Positions 17,258-26,476 are shown, counted from the first letter of the stretch. The stretch is 64,000 bases of DNA from Alteribacillus bidgolensis (GCF_002886255.1 NZ_KZ614149.1:1860001-1924000), one strand, 5' to 3'. The notes: generated by a model from the letters alone, not told the origin. Numbers and translations: made by a program.

Positions 17258-17590
17258 CTATACATTTGAAATTTTTATATGCTCACCGTATTCCTCGGCG
17301 ATCGTTTCAAGAGAAACCAGCATGCCTTCTAACAGCAGCTGAACTTCTTCCCTGACGCGCCCCTTCACGTCTTCGGGCACGGCGCAGCGAAGATATCCTC
17401 CATCATTTTTCATATCCACGTCAAGTTCTACATCACAAAGAGCAGCAATGGCATTGACAGAACCAAAAGATACCGCAGATGCCCCGGCACAGACTAAGTC
17501 ATAACCGTACGGACCAGCATCAGCGTGTCCGGACATCGAAAAAGCAGTGACCTCTCCATTACTGCTTCGGTCTACGCTGACTTCAATCAT
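17258..17590 (-). CDS. prp: Prp, cysteine protease that processes L27
   Basis: A 110-residue protein (YsxB/Prp family) with the catalytic pair His in MSGHADAG and Cys in DLVCAGASAVSFG. Prp removes the N-terminal extension of L27 in Firmicutes that make the long form, as this organism does. It sits 12 bases after rplU and 12 bases before rpmA. Its own ribosome binding site is weak (AAGG), so coupling to rplU translation is likely. Confidence 0.93.
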   Translation of the reverse strand: MIEVSVDRSSNGEVTAFSMSGHADAGPYGYDLVCAGASAVSFGSVNAIAALCDVELDVDMKNDGGYLRCAVPEDVKGRVREEVQLLLEGMLVSLETIAEEYGEHIKISNV

Positions 17591-17602
17591 AGCGCGCAGG
17601 CC

Positions 17603-17911
17603 TTATGCTTCGATTTTATCGATAACAACTTTGGTGTATGGCTGACGATGGCCGATTTTACGACGATAGTTCTTTCTTCTCTTGAACTTCCATACCGTAA
17701 TTTTCTTTTGACGTCCATGCTTATCTACTTTGGCAGTGACCTTAGCGCCGTCCACGTATGGGGACCCGACTTTCACGTCATCTCCGCCAACGAATACAAC
17801 ATTATCAAAAGTAACAGCATCGCCTGCAGAAGCGTCCAGTTTTTCTACATAGATCTCCTGGCCTTCTTCTACTTTTACTTGCTTTCCACCAGTTTCAATG
17901 ATTGCGTACAT
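17603..17911 (-). CDS. rplU: 50S ribosomal protein L21
   Basis: A 102-residue L21 with the standard start MYAIIETGGKQVKV and the C-terminal KRRKNYRRKIGHRQPYT. ATG 17911 has AGGAGG 9 bases upstream; codons further upstream belong to the L21 leader RNA and are not translated. First gene of rplU-prp-rpmA. Confidence 0.97.
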   Translation of the reverse strand: MYAIIETGGKQVKVEEGQEIYVEKLDASAGDAVTFDNVVFVGGDDVKVGSPYVDGAKVTAKVDKHGRQKKITVWKFKRRKNYRRKIGHRQPYTKVVIDKIEA

Positions 17912-17924
17912 GTAATATGCACCT

Positions 17925-18015
17925 CCTATGACTAAGACTCGCCAATACAGGTGCCTAGACGGTCTTAAACCTGCATTTGAGCGGTTGTAGTTTGGGTGCG
18001 AGCCAAACAACTAAC
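17925..18015 (-). ncRNA. Ribosomal protein L21 leader (autoregulatory RNA)
   Basis: Just upstream of rplU the minus strand reads TTTGGCTCGCACCC, then ACCGCTCAAATGCAGGT, GACCGTCTAGGCACC and TTGGCGAGTC. These segments match my knowledge of the Bacillus L21 leader, in which L21 represses its own operon. Complementary segments (for example GACTCGCCAA facing TTTGGCTCG-like sequence) allow a folded structure. Exact ends are approximate. Confidence 0.75.
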
Positions 18016-18083
18016 AGACAAAATCATATCATACGGCCACCCTAGTGTCAACAGAGGTTCCGCCCCGGCATTGTTTCATTCTC

Positions 18084-19568
18084 TTATGGTTTAGAGCGCT
18101 TTTCTGCCTCTTCTGCCGTACCGGTAAACCGAATATGAATGCCGTCCTTATCGGAATGTGTAAGAAAATATAAAACAAACGGATAACGCTCTTCCCACAT
18201 TTTTAAAAGAGCTTTGCCTTGTTCGTTCAGCCAGTCAAACACACGAACCGGCAGCTCAAGCACCATAGCTTCTGCCTCCAGTTCTCTATGTTCATGAATG
18301 ATGCGTTCAACCCGGTAAGCCATAGCTTCTTCAGAAAGAAGACGTCCGCTCCCCATACAGACTTCACAATTAGAAAACTGTGAATCAGCTAAGCTGCGCC
18401 TTACTTTTTTCCGGGTCATCTCGACGAGCCCAAACGAACTCATATCCCCAACATTTATTTTCGTGCGATCTTCTGCAAGGGCCTGTTTTAAGACAGAGAC
18501 TACTTTCTGTTTGTTTTCCCTTCGTTTCATATCGATAAAATCAATAACTATAATTCCTGATATGTCTCTAAGCCTCAATTGGCTTGCAATCTCATAAGCC
18601 GCTTCTGTATTTGTTTTTCGTATTGTCTCTTCCAGGTCAGATTTTCCTGTAAAACGTCCCGTGTTCACATCAATAACGGTCAGTGCTTCGGTTTTTTCAA
18701 TCATTAAAAAACCTCCGCTTTTCAGCCAAACTTTTGGCTTGAGGGCTTTGTCAAGCTCTTTTTCTATGCCCTCGGCAGAAAAAATATTCTCTTTTCCCTT
18801 ATAATGAAAAACCTTTTTTACGTCCTCTTCTTCAAAACGTGATAGCCGCTTTATATAACGAACATCCGGAAAATGATCCACCACAATCCTGTCAATATTT
18901 TCAAAAGAATAATCTCGCAAAAGCCTTTCTAAAATTCCTCCATCTTGATAAATAACAGCGGGCGCTCGCTTTGTCTCGGCGGTTCGCAGTACAGTATGCC
19001 AGTCTTCTCTAAGGCAGAGTATATCTTGCTCTACTATTTTTTCCGAACGATTTTCACAGCTTGTACGAACAACAATACCTTCTCTGTCTTCTAGCATAGA
19101 ACCTACCTGGCTCCTCCAATGTTCTCTTATATCCTCTGAAGACATTCGCTTAGAAACACCGATGTATCCGCCTTCTGGCATAAACACTGTGTACTTGCCG
19201 GGGAGCGATACATTTTCTGTTAAACGTGCTCCTTTGCCGCCGAATTCTTCTTTCGTGACTTGGACGATGATTTCCTGACCTTGTGTAATAAATTCAGAAA
19301 TACTGCGCTTTTCTTTTTCTGTTTCTGGTTCTTTTAACTGTTTGTAACCGACTAGCTCATTTCTATGCAAAAAGCCGTTTTTCTCGCGGCCAATATCTAC
19401 AAATGCTGCTTCCATGCCAGGCAGTACATCTTTTACTCTTCCTTTATAAATGCTTCCTGCAATTCGTTCATCCGCAGATCTTTCCATAAATAGTTCGATA
19501 ACTTTTCCGTTCTTTTTCACCGCAGCCCGCCTTTCCGTGGTCGCGGTATTGAATATAAGCTCAAACAT
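18084..19568 (-). CDS. rng: Ribonuclease E/G family endoribonuclease
   Basis: A 494-residue RNase G-type enzyme. It has an S1 domain near residues 35-125 (GSIYKGRVKDVLPGMEAAFV ... GFLHRNE), catalytic aspartates in VIDVNTG and IVIDFIDM, and the zinc-link motif CEVCMGSG used for dimerisation. It lacks the long C-terminal scaffold of RNase E. It would take part in rRNA maturation and mRNA turnover. B. subtilis lacks this gene, but related alkaliphilic Bacillaceae carry it next to rplU, as seen here. ATGAGGTG precedes the start. Confidence 0.93.
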   Translation of the reverse strand: MFELIFNTATTERRAAVKKNGKVIELFMERSADERIAGSIYKGRVKDVLPGMEAAFVDIGREKNGFLHRNELVGYKQLKEPETEKEKRSISEFITQGQEIIVQVTKEEFGGKGARLTENVSLPGKYTVFMPEGGYIGVSKRMSSEDIREHWRSQVGSMLEDREGIVVRTSCENRSEKIVEQDILCLREDWHTVLRTAETKRAPAVIYQDGGILERLLRDYSFENIDRIVVDHFPDVRYIKRLSRFEEEDVKKVFHYKGKENIFSAEGIEKELDKALKPKVWLKSGGFLMIEKTEALTVIDVNTGRFTGKSDLEETIRKTNTEAAYEIASQLRLRDISGIIVIDFIDMKRRENKQKVVSVLKQALAEDRTKINVGDMSSFGLVEMTRKKVRRSLADSQFSNCEVCMGSGRLLSEEAMAYRVERIIHEHRELEAEAMVLELPVRVFDWLNEQGKALLKMWEERYPFVLYFLTHSDKDGIHIRFTGTAEEAEKRSKP

Positions 19569-19649
19569 TGCTGCACCTCATTTTAAACATCCCATGCCTT
19601 GTACGCATCTTAGCAGAACGTACATTATATTACAGTATGTTCTATTTTT

Positions 19650-20513
19650 TCATTTAACAAAAGGTTTTCTTTCATCCTCTAATAGCAGGTCTCTTATTTT
19701 GACCATGCCCATCCTTTTCATCGTGATTGCTTCAAGGATATACGATTCCGGCAATGTTTGTCCATTTTCTAAAATATAAAATTGACATTTTTCTTTTTTG
19801 CATATTGTTTTCGCTGCATCCATGGGCCGCTCGTGCCAGGATATTTTTTCGATGACTGAAGAATAGCCACTATTTTCATTGGTACGCTCTAGTAAAAATC
19901 GAAAAAAACTATAAGGCTGCTGTTTCCATTCCGTATAATGAACGGTGATAAAAAAAATCAGAAGCACCCACGCTTGAAGGTGCAAAGGAAAGGACCATAA
20001 GAAAAGAGCTGCAATACTGCATAACAGCAAACATGATGTTTTCCACATCCGTTTTTGTGCTTGATAATATGGAAAACGCGAGGTAAACCAGCAAAACAAA
20101 AGTTTCCCGCCATCAAGGGGCCACACCGGCAGCAGATTAAAACAGAAGAGTGTAAGATTATAATGAAGAAAAAGAGCGTGGTCGGCCTCATGCCAATAAG
20201 GCGTTTTTAGCAGCAGAAAAGATATAGCAATAAGAGGAAGATGTACGATCGGACCTGCAGCAGCAACCATTGCTTCTTCTCGAACGGGACGATTTCCATG
20301 TTCTGCTGTTTCCATCACTCCTCCAAAAGGCAGTAATTCAATTTTTTTAATTCTCCAATTGTAATGAAGAGCGACTGCCGCGTGGCCTAATTCATGCAGA
20401 AAAACAATAAGAAATAAAAGCAAAAGTTCATAAAAGAAACCAGTAAAGACTGCTGTTGCAGCCACTAGCCAGAATAACGGATGAAAACGGATCAATTTAA
20501 ATTGGTTAATCAA
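19650..20513 (-). CDS. spoIVFB: SpoIVFB, intramembrane site-2 metalloprotease (pro-sigma-K processing)
   Basis: A 287-residue polytopic protease. The zinc motif H40-E-L-G-H44 lies in a hydrophobic segment and D134 in LLPVWPLDGGK completes the site-2 protease signature. A C-terminal CBS-like region follows. It cleaves pro-sigma-K in the mother cell during sporulation. The start is TTG 20513, which overlaps the end of spoIVFA by 8 bases, so translation is probably coupled. Confidence 0.93.
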   Translation of the reverse strand: MINQFKLIRFHPLFWLVAATAVFTGFFYELLLLFLIVFLHELGHAAVALHYNWRIKKIELLPFGGVMETAEHGNRPVREEAMVAAAGPIVHLPLIAISFLLLKTPYWHEADHALFLHYNLTLFCFNLLPVWPLDGGKLLFCWFTSRFPYYQAQKRMWKTSCLLLCSIAALFLWSFPLHLQAWVLLIFFITVHYTEWKQQPYSFFRFLLERTNENSGYSSVIEKISWHERPMDAAKTICKKEKCQFYILENGQTLPESYILEAITMKRMGMVKIRDLLLEDERKPFVK

Positions 20514-21294
20514 TAGCGATCACGTCCACCGGATCAATGTATTCATTATTCTCTTTAATGGCTAAAGAAAAGCGCCCGCTTCCTTCTTCAGTGTTTACAG
20601 TACCTAGCACGGTCCCTGTGGAAACATGATCATAAAGCTTCACCTCCACATTATCCATCATCCCATACCAGGATTCTCCGCCTTCGTAATGCTGTACAGC
20701 CACAGCAAGATCCCAATCTTCATGAGGACCGGTATGAACGACCACTCCACCTTTTATAGCTTCTATGCTTTCATCTTGACCCGTTTCAAGAACGATCCCT
20801 TTTCCATTTTCAGAAAAGCTTTCTGCCACTGTTCCTGATACTGGGACGGCAAAAGAGTCCGTTGATTCACTGACTGGCTGCTGAGGGGTGTTCTCTAAAT
20901 TATCTTGAAAAGGAAGAAAGGCGAGCGGACTTCCAAATCTTTCTTCATACCACGCTGTAGCGGCTGCAAACGGAAATTCTTCTTCAAAAGAAGTAGTAAT
21001 GTATTGTCTAGCCCCTTCAAAGGCAGGATGCGAGGATTGAAATAGTATCCCTATCAATAAAAACAGAGTAGCTGCAATTAAACTTTGCAGCACCCAGGCT
21101 CCCCCGCGTCTATCCTGCCTGTCCATCTCTTTTTCTTGATCACTCCATTTATAAAATTCTGGTTCATGATAAGGTGCATCACTATGATGAGGATAGAATT
21201 CATATGATGAAGACTGATCTCTTTCTCTCATCCATTCACGTTTTTTTCTTTTGTTTTCAATTTGCCGGCGAACTTTATTTATATTCTTGTCCAT
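20506..21294 (-). CDS. spoIVFA: SpoIVFA, regulator of SpoIVFB with LytM/M23-like domain
   Basis: A 262-residue protein with a charged N-terminal cytoplasmic part, one membrane segment (about residues 86-104) and a C-terminal M23-like domain (VVVHTGPHEDWDLAVAVQH, YDHVSTGTVLGTV). It lacks a clear metal-binding His/Asp pair, as expected for the non-catalytic SpoIVFA, which anchors and inhibits SpoIVFB until the forespore signal arrives. A sequence TATACAATACA about 40 bases upstream resembles a sigma-E -10 element. In B. subtilis minD lies directly upstream; here a block of about 13 kb intervenes. Confidence 0.9.
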   Translation of the reverse strand: MDKNINKVRRQIENKRKKREWMRERDQSSSYEFYPHHSDAPYHEPEFYKWSDQEKEMDRQDRRGGAWVLQSLIAATLFLLIGILFQSSHPAFEGARQYITTSFEEEFPFAAATAWYEERFGSPLAFLPFQDNLENTPQQPVSESTDSFAVPVSGTVAESFSENGKGIVLETGQDESIEAIKGGVVVHTGPHEDWDLAVAVQHYEGGESWYGMMDNVEVKLYDHVSTGTVLGTVNTEEGSGRFSLAIKENNEYIDPVDVIAID

Positions 21295-21514
21295 CCCTGT
21301 TCTTCCCCCTTTTCTCGTACATGGATGTATTGTATAGCTTGTTTCATTCCCTTGCGAAAGTATATGATGGAAAGGGAAAGAACTATGACAAAAATAAAGA
21401 ATTGCTCATCTGGAAGGTACTTTTAAAAGAGTATATGCCGAGGGTTATTCTTAGTGTCTTAGTTAACGGATTTCACTAATATACATGCTGAATTACATGT
21501 ATGTATTTTAAATC

Positions 21515-21610
21515 TTAGAAAAACTAAGGCTTTCGCCAATAATGACTTGGCACAAAGCCTTAGTTTTTCTTATACTTTAATCCTTTAAGGAAATTAAACT
21601 TTCTTAAAGT
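21515..21610 (+). repeat. Dispersed intergenic repeat, copy R4 (hairpin form)
   Basis: Starts TTAGAAAAACTAAGGC and ends ACTTTAATCC, TTTAAGGAAATTAAAC, TCTTAAAGT. The left module is followed by its own reverse complement, so AGAAAAACTAAGGCTTT pairs perfectly over 17 bases. It marks the spoIVFA-side edge of the inserted block. The rest of 21295-21514 holds no gene. Confidence 0.75.
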
Positions 21611-21611
21611 G

Positions 21612-21640
21612 AAAAAAGTTGACCGCTCTTAGCGATCAAC
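21612..21640 (-). terminator. Terminator of arsR-arsB-arsC
   Basis: GTTGATCGCT pairs with AGCGGTCAAC (one G-T pair) around a 3-base loop on the minus strand, followed by TTTTTT. Confidence 0.88.
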
Positions 21641-21655
21641 AGTTATCAAACATGT

Positions 21656-22072
21656 TCATTGAGTTTCAGCAAACGTTTTAATACGCTCTCCTATTTCATC
21701 ACGGACACGTTGGAAAACGGCCCATTTTTCTTCTTCTGAACCTATCGCTTGTGCAGGATCGTCAAACCCCCAATGCTCTCTTTTTACATGAGGAGGTGTG
21801 GTTGGACATACATCATTAGCATGACCGCAAAGAGTTACTACCATATCTGCTTTGTTTAATAGCTCTGGATCGATCGTGTCTGAAGTATGATCAGAAATAT
21901 CAATTTCCACTTCTTTCATTGCTTTTACCGCTTTAGGATTGACGCCATGCGCTTTAATACCGGCGGAGTATACTTCCCAGCCTTCTAAATACTTTTTTCC
22001 AAATCCTTCTGCCATCTGACTGCGGCAAGAATTTCCGGTACACAGAAAATACATTATTTTTTTATCACTCAT
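21656..22072 (-). CDS. arsC: ArsC, thioredoxin-coupled arsenate reductase
   Basis: A 138-residue low-molecular-weight phosphatase-fold reductase. The P-loop C11-T-G-N-S-C16-R and the redox pair C82/C89 (LCGHANDVC) identify the thioredoxin-dependent class of S. aureus pI258 and B. subtilis. It converts arsenate to arsenite for export by ArsB, encoded 18 bases upstream. AAAGGAG precedes the start. Last gene of arsR-arsB-arsC. Confidence 0.96.
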   Translation of the reverse strand: MSDKKIMYFLCTGNSCRSQMAEGFGKKYLEGWEVYSAGIKAHGVNPKAVKAMKEVEIDISDHTSDTIDPELLNKADMVVTLCGHANDVCPTTPPHVKREHWGFDDPAQAIGSEEEKWAVFQRVRDEIGERIKTFAETQ

Positions 22073-22090
22073 TGTTCATTCTCTCCTTTA

Positions 22091-23422
22091 TTATCCAATA
22101 ATTAAAAGCCAAATGTATAATCCGGCCAATGTTATAAACAAGGTTGGTATCGTAATGACAATTCCGACTTTAAAATAATAACCCCAGCTGATTTTTACTC
22201 CTTTTGTCGAGAGAACGTGCAGCCAAAGCAAGGTAGCAAGCGATCCAATCGGCGTAATTTTCGGACCGAGATCAGAGCCGATCACATTCGCGTAAATCAT
22301 CGCTTCACGAAGGTTTCCAACCGTGTCTGTATCAGCAATTGCCAAAGCATTGATCATAACAGTCGGCATATTGTTCATGATGGAAGATAAAAACGCTGCG
22401 ATAAAGCCTGTTACGACCGTGGCTGAAAATAATCCCTGATCTGCGGCAAGCTCCAGACCGGACGCAAGCACATCCGTTAATCCTGCGTTACGAAGACCAT
22501 AAACGACAACGTACATACCAATCGAAAATACAACAATTTCCCATGGAGCACCCTTCATAACTGCTGATGTCTCCACAGCCGGGCTTTTCCGCGCCATGAG
22601 TACAAAGAAAATCGCTATTACTCCAGCTATAAAAGAAACGGGAAATGCTTCTGCTTCACCAGTCACCGGGTTCTGCCAAGGAATAAATTCACTAACAAAA
22701 TAGCCGATTAAAAGCAAACTGAGCACAAGCCAAGATAAACGAAACATCTTTAGATCTTGAATTGCTTCTGCCGGCTTTTTTAAATCCTCCATTTTATAAG
22801 AAGATGGGATATCTTTTCGAAAATAGATATACAGCACGATAATGCTAGCTATTAAGGCAAACAGATTAGGCACAATCATTCGTGACGCATATTCTACAAA
22901 CCCGATGCCAAAATAATCAGCAGAAACGATATTGACAAGGTTGCTTACAATAAATGGAAGGCTTGTCGTATCAGCAATAAATCCACTTGCCATTACAAAT
23001 GGAAGAACCATTGCTTCTTTAAAATTTAACGCCCGCACCATTGCAAGTACGATTGGCGTTAAAATAAGAGCAGCACCGTCATTTGCAAACAAAGCTGCTA
23101 CAACCGCACCTAGTACGGCGACATAAATAAACATTTTCACTCCGCTGCCGTTAGCGATTCGGGCCATATGTAAAGCAGCCCATTCAAAAAATCCAATTTC
23201 ATCAAGTATTAATGAAATAATGATTACTGCAATAAAAGTTAATGTTGCATTCCAAACAATATTGGTAACATCTCCGACATCTGAAAAAGTGACTACCCCA
23301 GCTAAGAGAGCCACTACTGCCCCTATGGAAGCAGACCAGCCGATGGAAAGTCCCCTCGGCTGCCAGATGACGAACACAAGTGTTACCAAAAAAATTAACA
23401 CAGCTATCGTTACATCTGTCAT
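22091..23422 (-). CDS. arsB: ArsB arsenite efflux pump
   Basis: A 443-residue membrane protein with about 11-12 hydrophobic segments. Family motifs such as LFANDGAALILTPIVLAMV, SNLVNIVSADYF and NNMPTVMINALAI mark it as the ArsB type rather than ACR3. It can export arsenite alone or as the channel for the ArsA ATPase encoded nearby. GGGAGATAGAG precedes ATG 23422; arsR lies 40 bases upstream on the same strand. Confidence 0.95.
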   Translation of the reverse strand: MTDVTIAVLIFLVTLVFVIWQPRGLSIGWSASIGAVVALLAGVVTFSDVGDVTNIVWNATLTFIAVIIISLILDEIGFFEWAALHMARIANGSGVKMFIYVAVLGAVVAALFANDGAALILTPIVLAMVRALNFKEAMVLPFVMASGFIADTTSLPFIVSNLVNIVSADYFGIGFVEYASRMIVPNLFALIASIIVLYIYFRKDIPSSYKMEDLKKPAEAIQDLKMFRLSWLVLSLLLIGYFVSEFIPWQNPVTGEAEAFPVSFIAGVIAIFFVLMARKSPAVETSAVMKGAPWEIVVFSIGMYVVVYGLRNAGLTDVLASGLELAADQGLFSATVVTGFIAAFLSSIMNNMPTVMINALAIADTDTVGNLREAMIYANVIGSDLGPKITPIGSLATLLWLHVLSTKGVKISWGYYFKVGIVITIPTLFITLAGLYIWLLIIG

Positions 23423-23462
23423 CTGTCTCTATCTCCCTTATGATGATTTCTCTCCACAAATA

Positions 23463-23822
23463 TTATCTGCGAGTGCCGCACCAAACAATACGGTTCCCGC
23501 TTCTTTCTAAATCCTCCAGCCTTTCTTTTTGCGGCGGCAGCTGGCTGATCAAGCTTTCAACCAACGGATAAAGGTCATTTTCCTTGTTTAAAGAATAAAA
23601 GACCCACTGCCCTCTTCTTTCTTCATGCACTACTCCTGCGTCACGAAGTTTTCGTAAGTGCTGGCTGATGGACGGCTGGCTCATATTAAAAATTTCAGTA
23701 AATTCGCATACACAGCATTCTCCTTCCGCCAAAAGCGCAATCATTGTCAGTCTCGTTTTATCTCCAAGCAGCTTTAATATAGGAGCTACTTTTTCAATTG
23801 GTACCTCGGCCATCGTTTTCAT
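23463..23822 (-). CDS. arsR: ArsR arsenite-responsive repressor
   Basis: A 119-residue winged-helix regulator of the ArsR/SmtB family. The metalloid site is CC-V-C (C36, C37, C39 in GECCVCEF) at the end of the alpha-3 helix. The DNA-recognition helix reads MSQPSISQHLRKLRDAGVV. It would release its operator when arsenite binds. The start has an unusual G-run as ribosome binding site (AAGGGGGGGGG). It heads the arsR-arsB-arsC operon and is divergent from arsD-arsA, so one control region may serve both. Confidence 0.93.
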   Translation of the reverse strand: MKTMAEVPIEKVAPILKLLGDKTRLTMIALLAEGECCVCEFTEIFNMSQPSISQHLRKLRDAGVVHEERRGQWVFYSLNKENDLYPLVESLISQLPPQKERLEDLERSGNRIVWCGTRR

Positions 23823-23873
23823 AGGAACCCCCCCCTTCTTTATTCCACCTTGAAATATATTTTCCTATGACTT

Positions 23874-23904
23874 ATTATAATATAAGCAAATGTTTATATG
23901 TCAA
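23874..23904 (-). promoter_or_regulatory. ars promoter with palindromic operator filling the spacer
   Basis: On the minus strand TTGACA (23904-23899) and TATAAT (23879-23874) are separated by 19 bases. A 20-base near-perfect palindrome ATATAAGCAAATGTTTATAT covers the spacer and one base of the -35. This would let ArsR block polymerase directly. Confidence 0.65.
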
Positions 23905-23918
23905 TAAGTAAATATTTT

Positions 23919-24012
23919 TTAGAAAAACTTGGCTTACCGCCAAGTCCAATGGCGGAAGACGTAGTTTTGCTTATACTTTGTTCCTTTAACAAAGTTAACT
24001 TGACTAAAGTAC
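23919..24012 (+). repeat. Dispersed intergenic repeat, copy R5
   Basis: A full two-module copy: TTAGAAAAACTTGGCTTACC, GCCAAGTCC, then CTTATACTTTGTTCC, TTTAACAAAGTTAACTT and CTAAAGTAC. It sits between the ars promoter and arsD, so it forms most of the 5' leader of arsD-arsA. Confidence 0.8.
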
Positions 24013-24031
24013 GATGAAAGGAAGTATGGAA

Positions 24032-24388
24032 ATGAAATTAGAGATTTTCGATCCAGCCCTTTGCTGTCCTACAGGCGTTTGCGGTCCGGATGTTGACCCT
24101 GCATTAACCCGGATTGCTTCTGACTTACACATTTTAAAAAATAAAGGAATTAATATACACCGTTACAATCTTGCTCAAGAACCGGACCCTTTTGTGCAAA
24201 AGCAAGAAATTGCTAAGTTAATGGGAGAAAAAGGAACCGATATTCTTCCGGTTACTATGTTAGACGGGAAAGTTGTAAAATCAGGAGAATACCCTTCAAG
24301 AACGGAATTAAGCGAATGGCTGGGGATTTCTAAAGAAACATTACAAAAAGGAAGCAAACCATCAAAAGTCGACATTTCTATTAACTAA
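24032..24388 (+). CDS. arsD: ArsD arsenic metallochaperone
   Basis: A 118-residue ArsD with the N-terminal metalloid site C-C-P-T-G-V-C (FDPALCCPTGVCGPDVD). ArsD hands arsenite to ArsA and raises the pump's affinity; it is also a weak repressor. ATG 24032 is chosen because AAAGGAAG stands 7 bases upstream; two in-frame ATGs just before (24014, 24026) lack a site. It is followed by arsA after 14 bases. Confidence 0.93.
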   Translation: MKLEIFDPALCCPTGVCGPDVDPALTRIASDLHILKNKGINIHRYNLAQEPDPFVQKQEIAKLMGEKGTDILPVTMLDGKVVKSGEYPSRTELSEWLGISKETLQKGSKPSKVDISIN

Positions 24389-24402
24389 AGGAGCCATACT
24401 AG

Positions 24403-26133
24403 ATGCGTTTTGAACGAAAACATCTGCCTCAAACAAAGCACTTATTTTTCACTGGAAAAGGCGGCGCCGGTAAAACGTCAACCGCAGCTGCTTCCGCTGT
24501 TGCACTTGCTGATGAAGGAAAGAATGTTCTCATTGTTAGTACAGACCCTGCTTCTAACCTTCAGGATGTCTTTGACATGGAGCTTTCTAACAAACAGACT
24601 GCTGTTTCCGGGATAAACGGTTTATTTGCAATTAATATTGACCCAGAAGAAGCTGCACGAGCATATCGGGAAAAAATGGTCGGTCCGTATCGCGGTAAAC
24701 TGCCCAAACCAGCTATTCAAAGTATGGAAGAACAGCTGTCAGGAGCTTGTACAGTAGAAATTGCTGCATTTGACGAGTTTACAAGTGTACTTGCTTCTTC
24801 TGAAACGAATGACGCTTTTGATCATATCATTTTTGATACAGCTCCTACCGGTCACACTTTACGATTGCTGCAGCTCCCGACAGCGTGGAGCGACTTTCTT
24901 GATAACAGCACACACGGGGCTTCTTGCCTTGGTCCGATGGCTGGCTTGCAGGAAAAAGAAAATTTGTATAATCAAACGGTCAAAACTCTTGCAGATCCAG
25001 AGAAAACGTCTCTATTTCTCGTTGCCCGGCCTGAACAGTCTTCGTTAACAGAAGCAGGCCGTGCCAGTGCAGAATTGAATGAGCTTGGAATTGCCAATCA
25101 ATTTCTGCTTTTAAACGGCTTTCACCCGTTTACAGACAGTCCAGATAAAATTGCTGCAGAGTATATACGCCGCCAGCAGCAAGCTTTAAAAGAATTACCG
25201 AAATCATTAGAGCCATTGCAGCACTATCATATACCGCTATTCCCTGAAAATATCGAAGGAGTGGAAGGACTGCGCTCCCTATTACAAAAGGAAATACCTA
25301 AAATACAACAAACCATTGATGCTTCTGTCACAGCGCCAGATCTGCCGGGGTTAACTAATGTAATCAATGACATCATAAATCATGATTCTCGTCTTATCTT
25401 GACGATGGGAAAAGGCGGTGTCGGGAAAACTGCCACAGCTGCAGAAATTGCATTAACTCTTGCAGAAAACGGTCATTCTGTTCATTTAACAACGACAGAT
25501 CCAGCTAATCACTTGAATCATTCGCTTCATGGAAAAAACCTTCCCCATGCTATGACGGTAAGCAGTATTGATCCAGAAACAGAAACAAATACGTATAAAC
25601 AAAATGTTTTGGCACGGGTAAGTGAAGATCTTGATGAAGATAGTTTAGCCTATTTAAAGGAAGATTTAGATTCTCCTTGTACCGAAGAAATAGCGGTGTT
25701 TCATGCCTTTGCTAAAACAGCTGCACGTGCTGAAAATGAATTTGTCGTATTGGATACAGCACCAACCGGGCATACCTTATTATTGCTCGATGCAGCAGAG
25801 TCGTATCACCAAGAAGTTCTACGCTCTGCAGGAGAGCTTCCAGCGGAGGTAAAAGAACTTTTGCCGCGCTTACGTGATAGAGAGCAGACCGCAGTATTAA
25901 TTATTACACTTCCAGAAACGACTCCAGTACTCGAAGCAGAACGGCTGGAGACAGATCTTAACCGGGCAGGTATGAAGCCAGCCTGGTGGATTATAAATCA
26001 TAGTTTTCTGGCTTCTCATACAAAGGATCCTGTGTTAGCAGGTCGAGCCGCTCAGGAAATGAACTGGATAGCGAGGACAGCAGAAAATTACCCAGATCGA
26101 ACCTGCCTTGTCCCTTATAAACCAGAACAATAG
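24403..26133 (+). CDS. arsA: ArsA arsenite-stimulated ATPase
   Basis: A 576-residue double ATPase: half A has P-loop GKGGAGKTS (near residue 18) and half B GKGGVGKTA (near residue 313). Each is followed by the DTAPTGHTLRLL / DTAPTGHTLLLL switch. Metalloid-binding cysteines are seen in GACTVEIAAF, CLGP and SPCTEEIAVF. It powers ArsB. AAAGGAG precedes the ATG. The presence of arsDA beside arsRBC gives the high-level resistance form of the system. Confidence 0.95.
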   Translation: MRFERKHLPQTKHLFFTGKGGAGKTSTAAASAVALADEGKNVLIVSTDPASNLQDVFDMELSNKQTAVSGINGLFAINIDPEEAARAYREKMVGPYRGKLPKPAIQSMEEQLSGACTVEIAAFDEFTSVLASSETNDAFDHIIFDTAPTGHTLRLLQLPTAWSDFLDNSTHGASCLGPMAGLQEKENLYNQTVKTLADPEKTSLFLVARPEQSSLTEAGRASAELNELGIANQFLLLNGFHPFTDSPDKIAAEYIRRQQQALKELPKSLEPLQHYHIPLFPENIEGVEGLRSLLQKEIPKIQQTIDASVTAPDLPGLTNVINDIINHDSRLILTMGKGGVGKTATAAEIALTLAENGHSVHLTTTDPANHLNHSLHGKNLPHAMTVSSIDPETETNTYKQNVLARVSEDLDEDSLAYLKEDLDSPCTEEIAVFHAFAKTAARAENEFVVLDTAPTGHTLLLLDAAESYHQEVLRSAGELPAEVKELLPRLRDREQTAVLIITLPETTPVLEAERLETDLNRAGMKPAWWIINHSFLASHTKDPVLAGRAAQEMNWIARTAENYPDRTCLVPYKPEQ

Positions 26134-26476
26134 AAGTGGCCAGACTTTAAAAGATTCGTAAAACGGACAAACTGAGATTAGGCGTTTACATGCAGCTTAA
26201 TAGAAACTTTCGAAAAAGCCACGGCACCGATCTTTATATAAACTGTCTTCTTTTATACTATTTTAGAATCGAGCAGGTGGGGATGATTAATAGTGAACAG
26301 ATGTATGTAGGAATCGATTTTATTTAAATGGAAAATTAAACGCAAAAAAGTATTGAAAAAGAGTATTGATTTTACTAGTTTCTTCCGTCTCAGCAGCAAC
26401 CACCTATTACTTCTTCGTAAAGCGGGCGCGTTAGTTCAACAAACATTTTATTTTGACTTAGTGGTAAATGAGGTCA
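26134..26476. other. Gene-poor interval with possible remnant
   Basis: No gene is supported. Around 26360-26440 one frame reads a membrane-helix-like stretch (LILLVSSVSAATTYYFFV) that begins and ends abruptly with stops nearby, so a decayed small membrane protein is possible. Confidence 0.3.
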
